The translations under genes and the position numbers were made by a program. The notes under the pieces were generated by a model. It saw only the letters and a program-made list of their open reading frames with translations. It was not told the origin of the DNA and made no database searches. A stretch of 64,000 nucleotides of DNA from Rhododendron vialii (lineage: Eukaryota > Streptophyta > Magnoliopsida > Ericales > Ericaceae). Positions 11,678 to 23,654 of this stretch are shown here, one piece after another. The stretch lies in assembly GCF_030253575.1 (NCBI RefSeq), contig NC_080557.1:44344501-44408500 (forward strand), in the 5' to 3' direction. Numbering within the stretch: the first letter of the stretch is position 1; each line of letters opens with the position of its first letter.

Positions 11678-14600
11678 TCACGCATTATGCTTTGCAGAAC
11701 ATGGTGGCAAGAAGGTTTCCCACCAGCCACTCTCATATTTTGGATACGGTGCCACCCATTTTTCTGGCTTCTCAAAATCTAGATCGACAGGATTAGATGC
11801 CAATGCTTCTGCCAGACTATCTGCTTCGAAGCTTTCTGATAGAACTCTATCCAGCCTTAACTTCATGAACCTGTGCAGCCACATAATCATGCATCAACTT
11901 TCATGCTTGCTAAAATAAGGTTAAATACATTTAAGCCTTTGCTTTGATCCTCGTATCTTTTCCCTTCTCAAATATCTCCATAAATTCATGATCTAAACAC
12001 AGCCAATGGATTCAGTTAAGTAAACTAGGACACTAGATCTTTGCAAGAGAAAGGGGTACAACGTCTAAGTTAACAAGTGCATCATCTTTTTTCTTTTCAA
12101 CAAGACGAACAGAGATGTGTATTCTCACAATCAGGAAACACAACAGGCATTTCATAAGAGTAAAACACACCACAGACCCCGGAAGTAGACAGACGAAGAA
12201 GATTTAGTGGGTGCAATGCTCGATTAACTTTTCCTGAAATACCATAGTTTGTCTTTGTTAGCTACAATGCACTTGCCCAAACTGCTTAACAGATGTTTGG
12301 TACATTTTCATTTTCCTTGTTTACATTTTTTGCCTACTTTACATGCTTTTAGTAAAATAACCAATAAGAAGTTAAAATAACCCAACGTTTTTTATTCTTA
12401 TATAAAAAATTAAATAATCGTAAAATTGTTTGGGATTTAGTATTGTTTTCCAAAAAAAAAAAATCAGGAACAGTGACACGCACTTTTCATTTTGTTTTAC
12501 AGGATATGAGAGAATGAAAACAGAAACCGGAAAACAAAACCCAACATGCACTTTTCAATTTTCCTGGTCATCTGACTATGGGCCAATGCAGTCTATAGTG
12601 CCATACCCAGAATTTTTAAAAATCATCAAAATTTGTTTATACGGGAAGCAGACCCTTAACCTGCTAGTCCAACACGGGCAAAATATGAGGGAATCTGGGG
12701 AAATAGAGAATGAATAAACAACAAACTGAAGGGGAGTACTTACGTGATCCATGTACCATTGGTTGAAACAAGAGCAACAGCAGGTCTCTTCAGTCGCCCG
12801 GCAATTTTGGGAAATTTTTCCAGGAACTTGGGTTCAATCACAAGCCAGAAGTCCTGCTCTTTGTTTCGCTCTCCATAAAGTCGAAGCCGCTCAAACAACT
12901 GCTCCTGGAAGTGCTCCTCTTCATCCAGCATGAACTTTGCATTTGCTACCACAAAATAGTACTTGGTGCTCGTCTGTTGCTGCATCTCAAGACAAGCAAG
13001 GCACGTCAATTTGGCAATTCAGTAAACAATATATACATGAGAATTTTCATTTGTGCGCATGATACACTGCCTTCCAGAGGGCCCACGCACACTCTACAAG
13101 CTGAATGGTTCTACTTATATACTCAATAAGTTAGTTGACATCCCTTTCTAGAAGCGACATATTTTTAGTGTCATCAAGGCCTGGCCCAAAGAGGATAATA
13201 TTGTTATGAACCTATGGTTTAGATGATTGATTGATATCAGAGCAGGACCTGCATTACATTGTCAGGGTCAAGTGGTATGAGCCATCTCTAAAGTCTGTAC
13301 AAACCACCCTTGAGTCCCCCAAGTAGAAAAAAGTGTTGCATATAACTGAGGTCACAGCCGTCTTGGCAAAGCCGTTTATGAAAGCCTCGAGAGTTGAGAC
13401 CCCAGTCTTAAAGGTGATATTAGTGTTATGATTCTGGTGGTGATATTATGAATTAGAGCAAGTCAGATGGGAAGATTTGGGCCACATTTTTTAGTTCTTT
13501 ATTTTTGCACTCGATAACTACCAAGGGAAATGCTACTGACAACCCACGTTATCGCCAAAAACCACGACAGGCACAAGAAAATGCTCGAAATGGTTGAATT
13601 ATGCTTTGACATGTGTAAAAGTGATTGGGAATGTGTAAAGAGCTAAGAAGCATGCCATTTCTATGGAGGAGCAGTGGGCATGTCAAGCACTAACACTCTT
13701 CGTACTCTCCACTCTCCGCGGAGGAGCAGTAGCGTGTCAAGCACTAACACTCTTCATACTCTCCACTCTCCGCATGTCCAACACTTCTGTCACAGGTGTC
13801 CTAATTAGAGACCTAGATCATATTATCAGACACTTCACTGACACTTCTGGAACTATTCATCTAATGTGACAAATCAACTCAGAATAACAATGTTCTGCAT
13901 TCCATGGAATGCAATTTGTCCACTCTATATTTAGTTTGAAATATCTATAAGATGCATATCCACATGTCCATTTCAATATTTAGCAATCATTTCAAATCCT
14001 ATAAAATGCATTTTTTATGTGAATGATATGTGAGTGACATACGATACCTAATTGTCCACTATTTTGTTGCATATCCACTGCTACCTTTAAAACAGCTTCA
14101 TACGATGGAGCTTTAATTTGTAAAAACACTTTGAAAGAACCAGGTGTCTTTTCTTGCATATCCTGCATATTTCATTTAAACATCAACATGACAGCTCCTC
14201 CGTATCACATCATGTGTTTGTTTGTGTGCTATTTTCCTCCCATTACCAATGTTTAACATCTACAATGTGGCATTCATGAGAAGTGGATCAAACTGGAAAT
14301 CAAGTTACACAGGAAACACAAACATTCATCCGCCTCACAGCATCAACAACTCGACGTAATATCCTGCCAACGGATGTCAATGAAACCAAATGGGTAATCA
14401 AAAAATTAAGCACATGTTTGGCTATTCAATCGTCATCACAATACAACTACTCAATCAACGTATATTACTGCTAAATTGGTCATTCAACTAGAAGTAATAT
14501 CAGCAAATGAAAGGAAAATTTTTTTTCCGGTAAATGAAAGGGTAATTCATAACACTAATAGTCTAATAATACCATGAGAACTATAGAGAAAGCGGGATTT

Positions 14601-14863
14601 AAAAAACTGACCTTTTCGGCAGGGCCGGAGGAATCGACGGCGGCAACAGCTGTCTTGACGGAGGTTTCTGTTTCCCAGCTGCCGCCGCCGCCCGTGGCGG
14701 TGGTGGTGGAGATAATCCTCGGTTTGAGCAAATTTTGTGGCGATGAGGACCATAATGACACCGGTTGGGTTCGCTGGAGGCGCATTCGGCTGGTGTTTGT
14801 GGGCGAAATTACTCCCAAGGCGGCTAACGAGGTCGAATTTAGGGTTGCTGCTGAAGTTAACAT
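11678..14863 (-). CDS. YCF54: YCF54-like protein, Mg-protoporphyrin ester cyclase factor
   Basis: Three exons: 14863-14612, 12979-12744 and 11870-11678, with GT-AG introns, giving 226 aa. Exon 1 (84 aa) is Ser/Thr/Ala-rich and looks like a plastid transit peptide. The mature part has the Ycf54 hallmarks: KYYFVVANAKFMLDEEEHF, ERNKEQDFWLVIEPKFLE, RPAVALVSTNGTWIT, FMKLRLDRVL and PYPKYESGWWETFLP. In cyanobacteria and plants Ycf54 is needed for the aerobic cyclase step that makes protochlorophyllide (known for the family). The gene is head-to-head with FHIT, about 850 bp apart. Its last exon is duplicated 4 kb downstream. A 55-bp doublet lies in intron 1. The start is the only Met that gives a targeting peptide in frame with the GT donor. 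Confidence 0.93.
13665..13774. repeat. 55-bp tandem doublet in YCF54 intron 1
   Basis: Two copies of a block starting GGAGGAGCAGT and ending CACTCTCCGC, at about 13665 and 13720, with few differences. The open frame across it is a repeat product. Confidence 0.85.
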
Positions 14864-15713
14864 TGCTACCCGTAGTAGAGAAAAGCAGTTGAAATTCTAT
14901 TCCCCGGATTATACACGGCTTTGTTCAATGGCCGAGCCTCCTCGGGTGGTGAAGATAATGGGAAACGGATAGGATAGTGTCAGCAGATGGAAGTAGCGAT
15001 ACCCAAGACAGAGATGATTCTCTCTCTCTCTTAACTCTCCCTTCTCCCTCTCTCTATATTTTCTCGCTCAAGTCTAGACGACGAGAGTGGCACCAGAGGG
15101 AATCCGGAAACTGAACCACCAACCTTATCTATGGTTTTCTCTCTCCTTTATCTCATCAATGGTTAAATCCACTTTTCAGTTCGGGGGAAAATACTTTATA
15201 GGTACCATAATTTTGTCGAAATTATACCAACCTCCCCAACAGTTAGAAACTTTAGAACAAACAACTTTGGTTACTACATCTACATGCATAATTCGGTACA
15301 CAACTGTGTCCGGAACCATTGATGCACATAAACCATATGCATCTAATAGTACCGGACATGGTTGTGTTCCTAGATTTTTGGGGCAGAAATTAGGAGTACA
15401 ATAGAACAAATTAAATAGCATTGGGTTTGCCAATTTGGAACTGTAAACGAACTGAACTGCTTATAAGCAATTGTCAGCTCGACTAGTATAGTGATTGAGC
15501 AAAGCTCAAGTTTCTTTTAAAGCTCACGAAGTAAACGAGCCGAACTTAATACTTTAAAGCTCAACATCAATTCGAATCCGCTGGGGTCAGAGTCTCAACT
15601 CGAAAAAAGCTCGACTTGTTTACAAAATCAACCGAGCTCTACGCCAATTTTTTGACTCGTTTGCGACCCGTTTTACGGGTCACCCGCCACGAAAAGTACT
15701 CCTATCAAACGTA
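14864..15713. promoter_or_regulatory. Divergent promoter region between YCF54 and FHIT
   Basis: The start codons face away from each other across about 850 bp, so both promoters must lie here. It holds a (CT)-rich tract at about 15018-15056 and a stretch with GAGCTC/AAGCTC-rich words at about 15470-15660. I see no convincing TATA box that can be assigned to either gene. Open frames such as 15087-15404 have no recognisable domain. Confidence 0.6.
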
Positions 15714-18700
15714 ATGGTAAAGGCCTTGAAGGTGCTCGTGCCCTCTCTCTCCTCCTCCGCCTTCAGGAGCTTCAATTCACTCTGCTCCTCCGCTACCCTC
15801 CGCCACATCGCCGCCGCCGCAGTCACCAGCAACAACAAGTCCGCCTTGAATCATCATTCAGTCATCGCCAGAGCTTCGTCTACGTACACACGGTCCAAGG
15901 TAAGCACGCATCGAACAACTTCGGTTTCTTTCACCTCCTTTTGGGAAATTGTATCGATTTCCGTTGTATTGAGCATGGAAATGAACAGATGGAATCGGAG
16001 CATTATACGTTTGGACCGTACAAAATCTCTTTCAAGGAAGTGTTCTACTCCACTGATCTATCGTACGCCATGGTCAACCTCCGCCCTGTTTTGCCTGGTA
16101 AACCCTACTTACCTATACACAAAAACACATACTAAATCACTCTTTTTTTCTTTTTTTTTATTACATCTCTTATGATCGTACCTTTCGTTGACATTCCCGT
16201 AACCTTGCAAGTGGAGTGGTTGGCAACATGCACTCCCGTGCATTTGACTAGGATTCAAACCTTACTTACTTGGTTTTGGCCGAGCAAAAAAAACATTCCC
16301 GCGACCTTTTAGGGTTTTGCTATGCTATAATGGTTCTCTGTGAACATATATTTTGTATTGCGCTTTACGGTTTAAATTTGTAGTTTGACCTGTCAACTAG
16401 ATGTATTCTAGTGTCATGTATGTATACAGTTCGGTGTGCAGGCCGCAGGGTAATATTTTAGGTACTCAAAAAAAAGTTCACACAGTAGTCCTCTATAGTC
16501 TCTGGAACTTATGAATGATTTGAACACTAGGATATCGAGAATGAAAACGAAAGGATAATCAATGTGAAGTTCATTTATATTTTTCTATGACCAACTTGTA
16601 TCTGTGACTCATTTGATTTCAAGGCATATAGAGCAATTGTATTGTGTTATTACCTTCTTCTGTGTTCTAATTTTTATAATTATAGGTGTTGAGTCTGTAC
16701 ATTCAACTTAGTTGTCATTAAGTTTTTTGATGCATCTTTGATGTAGTGTAGCTGTTAACTTTTTCACTCATTTATTTGGGATAAGACATATTCCCTTGTT
16801 TTTTATTGTTTTCATTCATTTGTTTCAGTGATCTATTTAGTTGGGTTTAATTAATTTCTATTTTCTTCTGCAGGTCATATCCTTTTTTGGCTACATTTTA
16901 GAGTTGGATAGTTGGATGTTTGGTGGAAGTGACTTACTGAGGTCATTTGCGCGCACGCACACACATGTTTTTACTTCTGCATGAGCAAACAAGAAATAAA
17001 AGAAGTATTATCTGAAATAAGTTAAATACTATGTTTTCTTCTGATCCTTTGTCAAAGGCTTGCTTGCAAGATTGATGCTATGTAATGTATGTATTGATGG
17101 GCTCTTCAAATTCACTGCACCACAGTGAGTTCAAGTAGGTGTTTAAAGGGCGCATATCTGTTTACAATAGGAAATGCGCAAATGACATGACTTAGTGCTC
17201 AGGAAGTGATTATTGTGTTTGTATAATAGTAAATGTTGACTGCAATATGGCACCAAGGTAGTCAGAGCGTAAACTTTATTTTCTATACAGTTGATTCCCG
17301 GATGGAGTTATTCCAGCAATTTTGGGACTTTCATAGAATCCTTTGAGTGGAGTTTGATGTGTTACATTTGGTCTTTTGTTTCTTCCCCAAATAATCCATA
17401 TGGGCAGCACCCCATTGGTACATATTTCTGGAGTATGTTTACTTATCCAGTTATCCCCCTTTTTTTGGGGATATGGTAGTAAGTACTTTTTCCAATTCTT
17501 CCCTGCATTAAGCATATAATGAAAGTTGAACTTGTTTGCGGTATGTGGGCATATGTATTAGCACTGTGCACTTTCATTCTGGTGGTCGTCATATTTTTAC
17601 CTGTCTCTGACGTTCTGCTTAAGCCGTTGATTGAATACATTAGACGCAAAGATATGGCCTTAATCCATTTATGGATATTTTCAACTTTGAGCGGTTGGTT
17701 GACTTGACATTCTTTACATGTGCTTGTCTGCCCAAGGCGTGAAGTGAAGCGCTTTGCTGATCTCACTGCTGAGGAGACTAGTGATCTATGGCTTACTGCG
17801 CAGAAGATTGGTAAACGACTGGAGCAACACCACAAAGCATCGTCACTAACGTTTACTATCCAAGTAAGATGGTTGCAATTTACTATTTCAAAATGTTTAG
17901 CGAGTCTTTTTATTCGTCTCTTTGCTGTTTCTTTTTTTTTTTTTTTTTTTCTGTAAGCTCTTTGCTGTTTCTTGGATCTGTTGTTTTGAAGATGTGGTTT
18001 TTCCTCCCGAGCTTATTTTCCTCGATTAGGATATTAGAACTACAAACAAGAGGTTCTGTTACCTTCCTTCACCTCTCCCCTCCTTCCCTGCTAGTGGCAG
18101 TGTGACATAATTGCCTTTTTTGAACCAAAGCATGGCTTGAACATGACAAACAAAATTCAGATGTCCTGATTGAAAATTGTATTTGACCTATTGAGCTGTC
18201 TTAATTGTAAAGTTGCCCATGCGAAATTGTTCCTCATGCAAATGACTGTTCAGGCATATAGCTGCATCAGGATGGAACCATTTTGATTTCAAATGTAGTC
18301 AAATGGACCACTTTAGGTGATTTACAGCACTAATGTTACTCTTTACGAAGCAGATAGTCTTTTTTTTTTTGGTACTTCAGAAGTTGAAGCAGATAGTCTT
18401 TGCTTTATTGAGATAGTGTCATTTTGGGTACACTATTGGTTTTAGATAGTTTTTTCCTTGTGTTATGTTTATGCGATTACTTTGTCTTGAAAGTTAGAAT
18501 TGTGAGTTATTTTCTATCATTTTACTTAGAGACTGCAATATCAGATTAACAAATTAGCAAATTTACTGTTGTTTAACCGACCACATGGCTTGTTTGGTAT
18601 TGTGGTAAAATCTGTCTATCAAGATTGAAAATCAAAAGTGTGAGTGATCGGTTTCATATGATGCCGGAGGTTATGCCCCTAGGTTGACAGGGCCAACCTT

Positions 18701-19625
18701 GGCCGTTGGCTTTTGGAAATTAAGATGTGTCTGGGATTGAGAAGTCTATGGTATCATGTCTGAGTAGTCATCTTATTCTTATTACATCCTGCTCATTGGC
18801 CCTAGAATTCATATGCAAACTTCTTTATCATATTACCGTCTTCCCTTTCAAAGACTTCATATATGATTCAGAAATGGGAGCCATCGCCATGTGAAAATAT
18901 ATGAAAAACTAAAGGTTTCAAGGTTAGCATCTACATGCACATTGCTTGTGGCTTTTGCCTCCCTGTGATGAAACTGCCCTCAACTCAAGATTGGTAGGGA
19001 ACTTTAAAAGGTAGTATGTTCATAGGTTATTGCCCTAGTAAATCCAATAATTTGGAAACTGTTATCCAGTTTGTGCTGCACCACAGCTGATCGCCATTGA
19101 CCTGAATAACTGGCGCTGCATTATTTGTTTGCTTTGGAGTTCACTAACAAAGAGAATGCGGATTTTGGGGTCTCCTCTGGATATTTGAATTGATTCGTTT
19201 CATTTTTAGTTGTTGGTTACTGCAACTGCTGCTGCCATTTCTTCAATCCTGTATGATTTATGTCATATTGGTCTTAACTTCTTGATTTTTGCTGGCATCT
19301 TAGGATGGTCCCCAGGCTGGACAATCCGTCCCTCATGTTCATATCCATATACTTCCTCGTAAAGGTGGAGACTTTCAGGAAAATGATGAGATCTACGATG
19401 CTGTAAGACCTAATGCTTCCTTCAATTCTTGCATATCGGATAGTTTTCCGTGAACTGGAAATTCTTAAAAAAATTGACTTGATTGTCTGGCTTTTATTCA
19501 CGATGTAGATTGATGGTAAGGAGAAGGAACTAAAGCAGAATCTTGACTTGGATAAGGAAAGGAAAGACAGGAGCTTCGAGGAGATGGCTGAAGAGGCAGA
19601 AGAATATAGAAGGCTTCTCTCATAG
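15714..19625 (+). CDS. FHIT: FHIT-type bis(5'-adenosyl)-triphosphatase (HIT family)
   Basis: Six exons: 15714-15899, 15989-16097, 16874-16876 (3 nt), 17718-17863, 19304-19402 and 19509-19625, giving 219 aa. Residues 1-62 are Ser/Ala/Arg-rich like an organelle-targeting peptide. The HIT domain follows: [60 protein letters not shown], then [20 protein letters not shown]. The triad motif HVHIHIL is at about 159-165; its middle His is the catalytic nucleophile of the family, which hydrolyses Ap3A/Ap4A-type dinucleotides. The C-terminus is a charged helix ([18 protein letters not shown]). The conserved LPGHVLV is rebuilt only if the 3-nt exon and the AT-AC intron are used. It is divergent with YCF54 and convergent with MCU. 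Confidence 0.94.
16207..16292 (+). mobile_element. tRNA-derived SINE (short copy) in FHIT intron 2
   Basis: Begins GCAAGTGGAGTGGTTGGCAA and ends TTTTGGCCGAGC plus A8, the same layout as the SINE at 35931-36057. It is flanked by a 16-bp target duplication ACATTCCCGTAACCTT (16191-16206) and ACATTCCCGCGACCTT (16293-16308). A B-box-like GGATTCAAACC is present. It looks like the plant Au SINE family, by memory only. Confidence 0.85.
16874..16876 (+). other. FHIT: Predicted 3-nt microexon (GTC) of FHIT
   Basis: The upstream intron ends CTATTTTCTTCTGCAG at 16873. The bases GTC follow, and the U12-type donor ATATCCTTTT starts at 16877. Exon 2 ends with the single base G, so G+GT gives Gly, and C plus AT from exon 4 gives His. 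This restores the family motif LPGHVLVCP exactly. No AG acceptor upstream of exon 4 keeps the frame open. Confidence 0.85.
16877..17717 (+). other. FHIT: U12-type AT-AC intron of FHIT
   Basis: The donor ATATCCTTTT is an exact match to the U12 AT-AC 5' splice-site consensus. The 3' end is CATTCTTTAC. A branch-like TGACTTGAC (consensus TTCCTTRAC, 7 of 9) has its A at 17707, 10 nt before the last intron base, which is the usual U12 spacing. There is no polypyrimidine tract before the acceptor, as expected for this class. Confidence 0.9.
18347..18400 (-). mobile_element. Tiny retro-insert with 15-bp target duplication
   Basis: The 15-mer GAAGCAGATAGTCTT occurs at 18347-18361 and 18386-18400 and brackets 24 bp made of a T run plus GGTACTTCAGAAGTT. 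This is what a severely 5'-truncated, poly(A)-tailed insertion in minus orientation looks like. It lies in FHIT intron 4. Confidence 0.7.
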
Positions 19626-20120
19626 ATATCTTAGTGTTGATTGGCGATGCGAAATGTAATTGACCGATGCATGTTGGCTAACACTATTGTTTAAATGATT
19701 ATAATGATCCGATCAGATGCAATATATGCATCGCCGGAACATGACCTGCATCCGGGCGTTATTATTAATTGAAAATTTCTATTTTCTTTTCTTAAAAATA
19801 TTACGGTGCAGTTGAATCTAAATTTCTGCTTGAATTAGTATGGGGAATGTAGATTCTTTGGACGACACTTTCTTTAGGATGTCATGCACGTTTTGCCAAT
19901 GTTTTGAACATCTTGTTAACAAATTCCCACGGGCTGGATACCCAAAGTTAGATCCCTTTGACATAGCAGTAAACGTTGGATCAAAGATGATATTGGATGC
20001 ACTGTAGCAATGCGTTAGCGGAATTAATTTTTGACAAGCAATGTTTTCTTGAAAGTTGACATCGTTTTGATAATGTTTTCTGGGAAGTTCACTACATAAT
20101 GTTTTCTGGGAAGTTCACTA

Positions 20121-20154
<34 letters not shown>

Positions 20155-20671
20155 GCAGTGCAATGACGACGTCAATAGATGGTATTCAACAGTAAGTAAA
20201 TTACTCAGTAACAGAGTTTCCCATTGCCAAATCGCATATAGTTCCCAGTTTAACATTTCATGAGAGTCTGTACTCAATTGAACACATTTCACGGATCAAG
20301 TAAGATTGTCATATCTCGGTCAGAGTAAAATTTTAACCTATGAATACTGGCCCATCTCCCAGTTCAGTAAAGTATAGTTCATGGATGGAAGTTTGAAACG
20401 CGGTGTTAGGATGCCAGTGGATGGTCCGAAACATATATTTGGCCCCCTCAGATAATAGGAGGGGGGTTGGGTGATGATGACTATACGGTAAAACTTAGGT
20501 TATATTTGGATCAATGATTTGGAAAAGGAAAAGACAAGTGAGACAGAAAAGTTTAAGATCTAACAGCTCACAAAGGTTAGATCTGCAACTTTTCCTTTCC
20601 CTCTTCTAAATACTTGATCCAAGTACAGCCTTAACGAAAATGTCAAAAAACAAGAACTTTCGTTCCAAAAC
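19626..20671. other. Convergent FHIT/MCU 3' region
   Basis: No gene. It holds the 3' UTRs of FHIT (from the left) and MCU (from the right). A 25-bp block containing TTTTCTGGGAAGTTCACTAC is repeated in tandem at about 20070-20121 and is followed by (TC)15 at 20123-20152. Confidence 0.7.
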
Positions 20672-23654
20672 CTAATGTAACGCATCTTCCGGATCCAATT
20701 CCACCCCTATCCTTTGTTTCACAAAGGCAGTGTGATGATCTAGGGGACACTTGCACTTCTTCCGTAACTCAATGAACCTGTTGACATCAAAATTCTGCCT
20801 CTTGATGAGCTTCCTCTGACGAGACAGAAAAAGCCTCTTCATGAAGTCTTGGTAAGTAGGGTCTCTTGACGTAAACATGAAATAGGCATAACCTATGACT
20901 ATGCCGGTGGTGGTGGTGAAAAATGCAATAGGCTCCATAATATCCCACGAGAATTCCCAAAATGTCAGGCGGAAGAAGAGGCCAACCTGTACGATGGCTA
21001 ACCCTAGCCCTGACCACAGGATACGTCTGACCTGCTTATGTGCCAGCATGTCAATTTTTTCTTTACTCTCCTGAAGCTGCCGCAGCTCGTCCCTCATGGG
21101 GTCATCATCAGGTGTGAGAGCAAGGGGCACTGCTCTTCTAACCAGATCCACCACCTGAATATGTTAAAGGAAAGAGAGAATGGAGATCAATTCAAGTATA
21201 ACTGAAATAGAATGGCAAAACTGAAACTTCCTAGAATACAATCTATGTTGTAAGCCTCACGGCCCTCACTCAAATGCCAATTGACATCAGGTCAATAGCT
21301 CAAGATGACCAACAGAGCAAAGGAAATTCAAGTAGTTGAAATACTGATTGAACCACAGTACCACACCATCTATTGGCAAATATTTTATTTCAAGAGCCTA
21401 AGAGGTACAGATATCAGACAACAGATGGAGAGAGTAATTGTGGAAAGAGTAAAGCTACAAGAAGAAGTTGGATGGAAGAGGGAAAATAATCACATAATAA
21501 TAAATTGGTAAGTAATTGAATATGGTAGTACAGAAATGGCATGTAGGGATGAGGAGTTATAACTGAAACAATGAAAGTCATTGTGCGAAATATACAGGTT
21601 CAGATACACCAATGATATTTTTCAGTCTGCTCTATCAATGGTACATGGTTTAAGCTCGTGTCATCATGTATTTGCTCACTACATGACTCACACTCCTAGT
21701 TATCTTCCCCTGAACTAGATGAAACAAATGGGGATTCTACGATTTGCTCTAAGCTTTTCTTGAATGGAGAAAAAGATAAGCAAGCAGTAGTCAGCTGCTC
21801 CATTACACATCATGTCTTGGTAGAACATCAATTTATATCACCGGAAAACCAACACAGATACAATATTACTATATTAGTGACTCAGCACATAGACAACAGC
21901 AAGAGCCTTATTTCACTACTCACTAGATTCATGTTAGGTAATACAGTTCTTCACCATCAAACCAATAGTACATGCAACAATATCCAATTCGGAAGCCAAT
22001 CATCAAGTAACATTCATTATATTGACGTGATCATATGTCAATCCTTTGATAACGTTACAACTTCAAAATACAATCCACTAATCAATATGATGCAATGCAT
22101 TCCAAAAACATCAAATTGAAACGAACTAAGCCAATACTATCGCTATGTATTCAAATCTACAAAGAAGCTTTGATGGTTCCATGGGGAAAAAAAAAAATTT
22201 AAAAATCAGTGAGTATCAAAAGAAAGCAACTCAGAAAATGCAGGATGAGCATGTCCAAAGTGTGCACCTAATAGAGAAAGGTTGATAAGATCTGCACTTC
22301 CTAATTTTGATTAGCTTCATTGAATTTTTATCATTAGATTTTCTTCTCTCTTTCTTTTGGTAACTACCATTAGATTTTCTTTATCCAGTTAGCTTCATTG
22401 AACTATTAACCTAAATTGTTAGGCAAGCATCCTTGTTCTCAAAACTAGAGCAGGAGAAAGAGCCTGTCATCAGTTATTTTCACCTTTTAGGCAATAAATG
22501 GTTCAATTGAATGAAGCTCAAACATGAATGGTCGTTTCCTTAGAATGCTCATTTCGATTTCTAAACAAAAGAATTTACATTATAAATGGAATCATCATCC
22601 ACGTATCGAGATGAATGTCCATTCCATTGGGAGGCCAAGGAATGATTGATTTACAAATTCATTCCACCCAAACCAAACAAGATCTTAAGATTAACAGGAG
22701 AAATAGTAGAGGGGTACAGATAAAAAGCGGGAATCACCTTCCCTCTGCAGCCCCAAACAAAGACAAAGACCCCACAAATCCCAGATACATTCCCTGACTT
22801 CCTCAACTTTTCCCACTAAACACGAAAATTCCCCAACAAGCTCTCTCACTCACACACACACAAACACACAGACCAAAAAAAAGAAAAAAGAAGAAGCTAA
22901 GTTTTAATGATATAACAACCACCAAAAATTCACTGATAAGTACAGGTGCAAGATAGGCCGAGAGAACATGAAAAGGAAAGAGATCCAAGAGTTGTTCTTT
23001 TTCCAAAGGCACTCAACTGTTCTCGATATGTTCGTATAAAATAAGCTGTTTAAGATGAAAGAAGAGGTTGGACGCTCAAATCTCTTGGAGGCATAATTTT
23101 TTTTTTTTTTTTTTATCAGCCTCTACAAGGCATAATATTGAGAATACTCATTGAATGAGCAATTCAACAAGAGAGCTATGAACATCGAAATGCCGCTGAA
23201 AAGTCCACACACACACGGATGAATTTACCTTATCGGGATGAAGATAGACCTTATCTCTGAACAAAAGCACAACCCCAGCCTCATCCAGAATCCTCGCAAA
23301 CGCCACCGCCTCGTCCCTCGATTTCGCAACCCCCAAGCTCTCGCACGCCTCCAGAAGCTCCGAATAGCAAATCACCTCCTTCCCCTCCGTCCCCAACAAC
23401 TTCATCTTCAACGCCTCCACATTCACCAGTCTCATCAGCTTCTTCGCCTCCCCGTACGATATCCCCTCCTCTCCTCCTCCCCCTCCGCCTCCGCCTCCTC
23501 CACCGCCGGACGAGAATGGCGCCGCCGATTTGGCGGCGGAAAGGCAACCACAGGCTCCGAACGGAGTCCTGAACCCTAACGGCGGCTTCGGCCTGTAACG
23601 GACCGCAGCGGCCATGCTCTGCTTCAACAAAATACTACACGATGATCTCCACAT
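20672..23654 (-). CDS. MCU: Mitochondrial calcium uniporter (MCU) family
   Basis: Two exons, 23654-23229 and 21154-20672, with a GT-AG intron in phase 0, giving 302 aa. The N-terminus is basic and Ser-rich with a 12-Gly run and is a plausible mitochondrial presequence. The regulatory/coiled-coil region has [20 protein letters not shown] and [20 protein letters not shown]. Two membrane segments, about [18 protein letters not shown] and [19 protein letters not shown], flank the selectivity motif WDIME (about 212-216), whose acidic residues bind Ca2+ in the family. It acts in the inner mitochondrial membrane. A (GA)n tract at 23795-23823 lies in the likely 5' leader. The two-exon layout is, as I recall, usual for plant MCUs. 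Confidence 0.95.

Larger units (their letters stand above)
8459..12375. repeat. Tandem segmental duplication, unit 2
   Basis: Second copy of the unit described for 493-8458. It begins TCCGATACCG right after the end of unit 1 and ends with CCAATAAGAAGTTAA at 12375, the same end sequence as unit 1. It carries the YCF54 last exon adjacent to the rest of the gene. It lacks the LTR-like element, the CTTTCATTT-flanked MITE and the U6 fragment, and has its own insertions at 9020-9346 and about 10101-10688. Confidence 0.9.

Noticed and set aside
16205-16270. tRNA-like sequence in FHIT intron 2 as a tRNA gene
   Set aside because: No complete cloverleaf, has a poly(A) tail and target duplications; it is a SINE.
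17696-17717. FHIT as a pseudogene because exon 4 lacks an AG acceptor
   Set aside because: The AT-AC intron with an exact U12 donor at 16877 explains the missing AG and restores the conserved protein, so the gene is probably intact.
17291-17835. Frames on both strands inside FHIT intron 3 and exon 4
   Set aside because: Shadows of the FHIT exon or plain intron; no domain.
23238-23579. Plus-strand 113-aa and minus-strand 88-aa frames over MCU exon 1
   Set aside because: Other-frame readings of the MCU N-terminus; Arg- and Gly-rich because of the GGC/GCC run.
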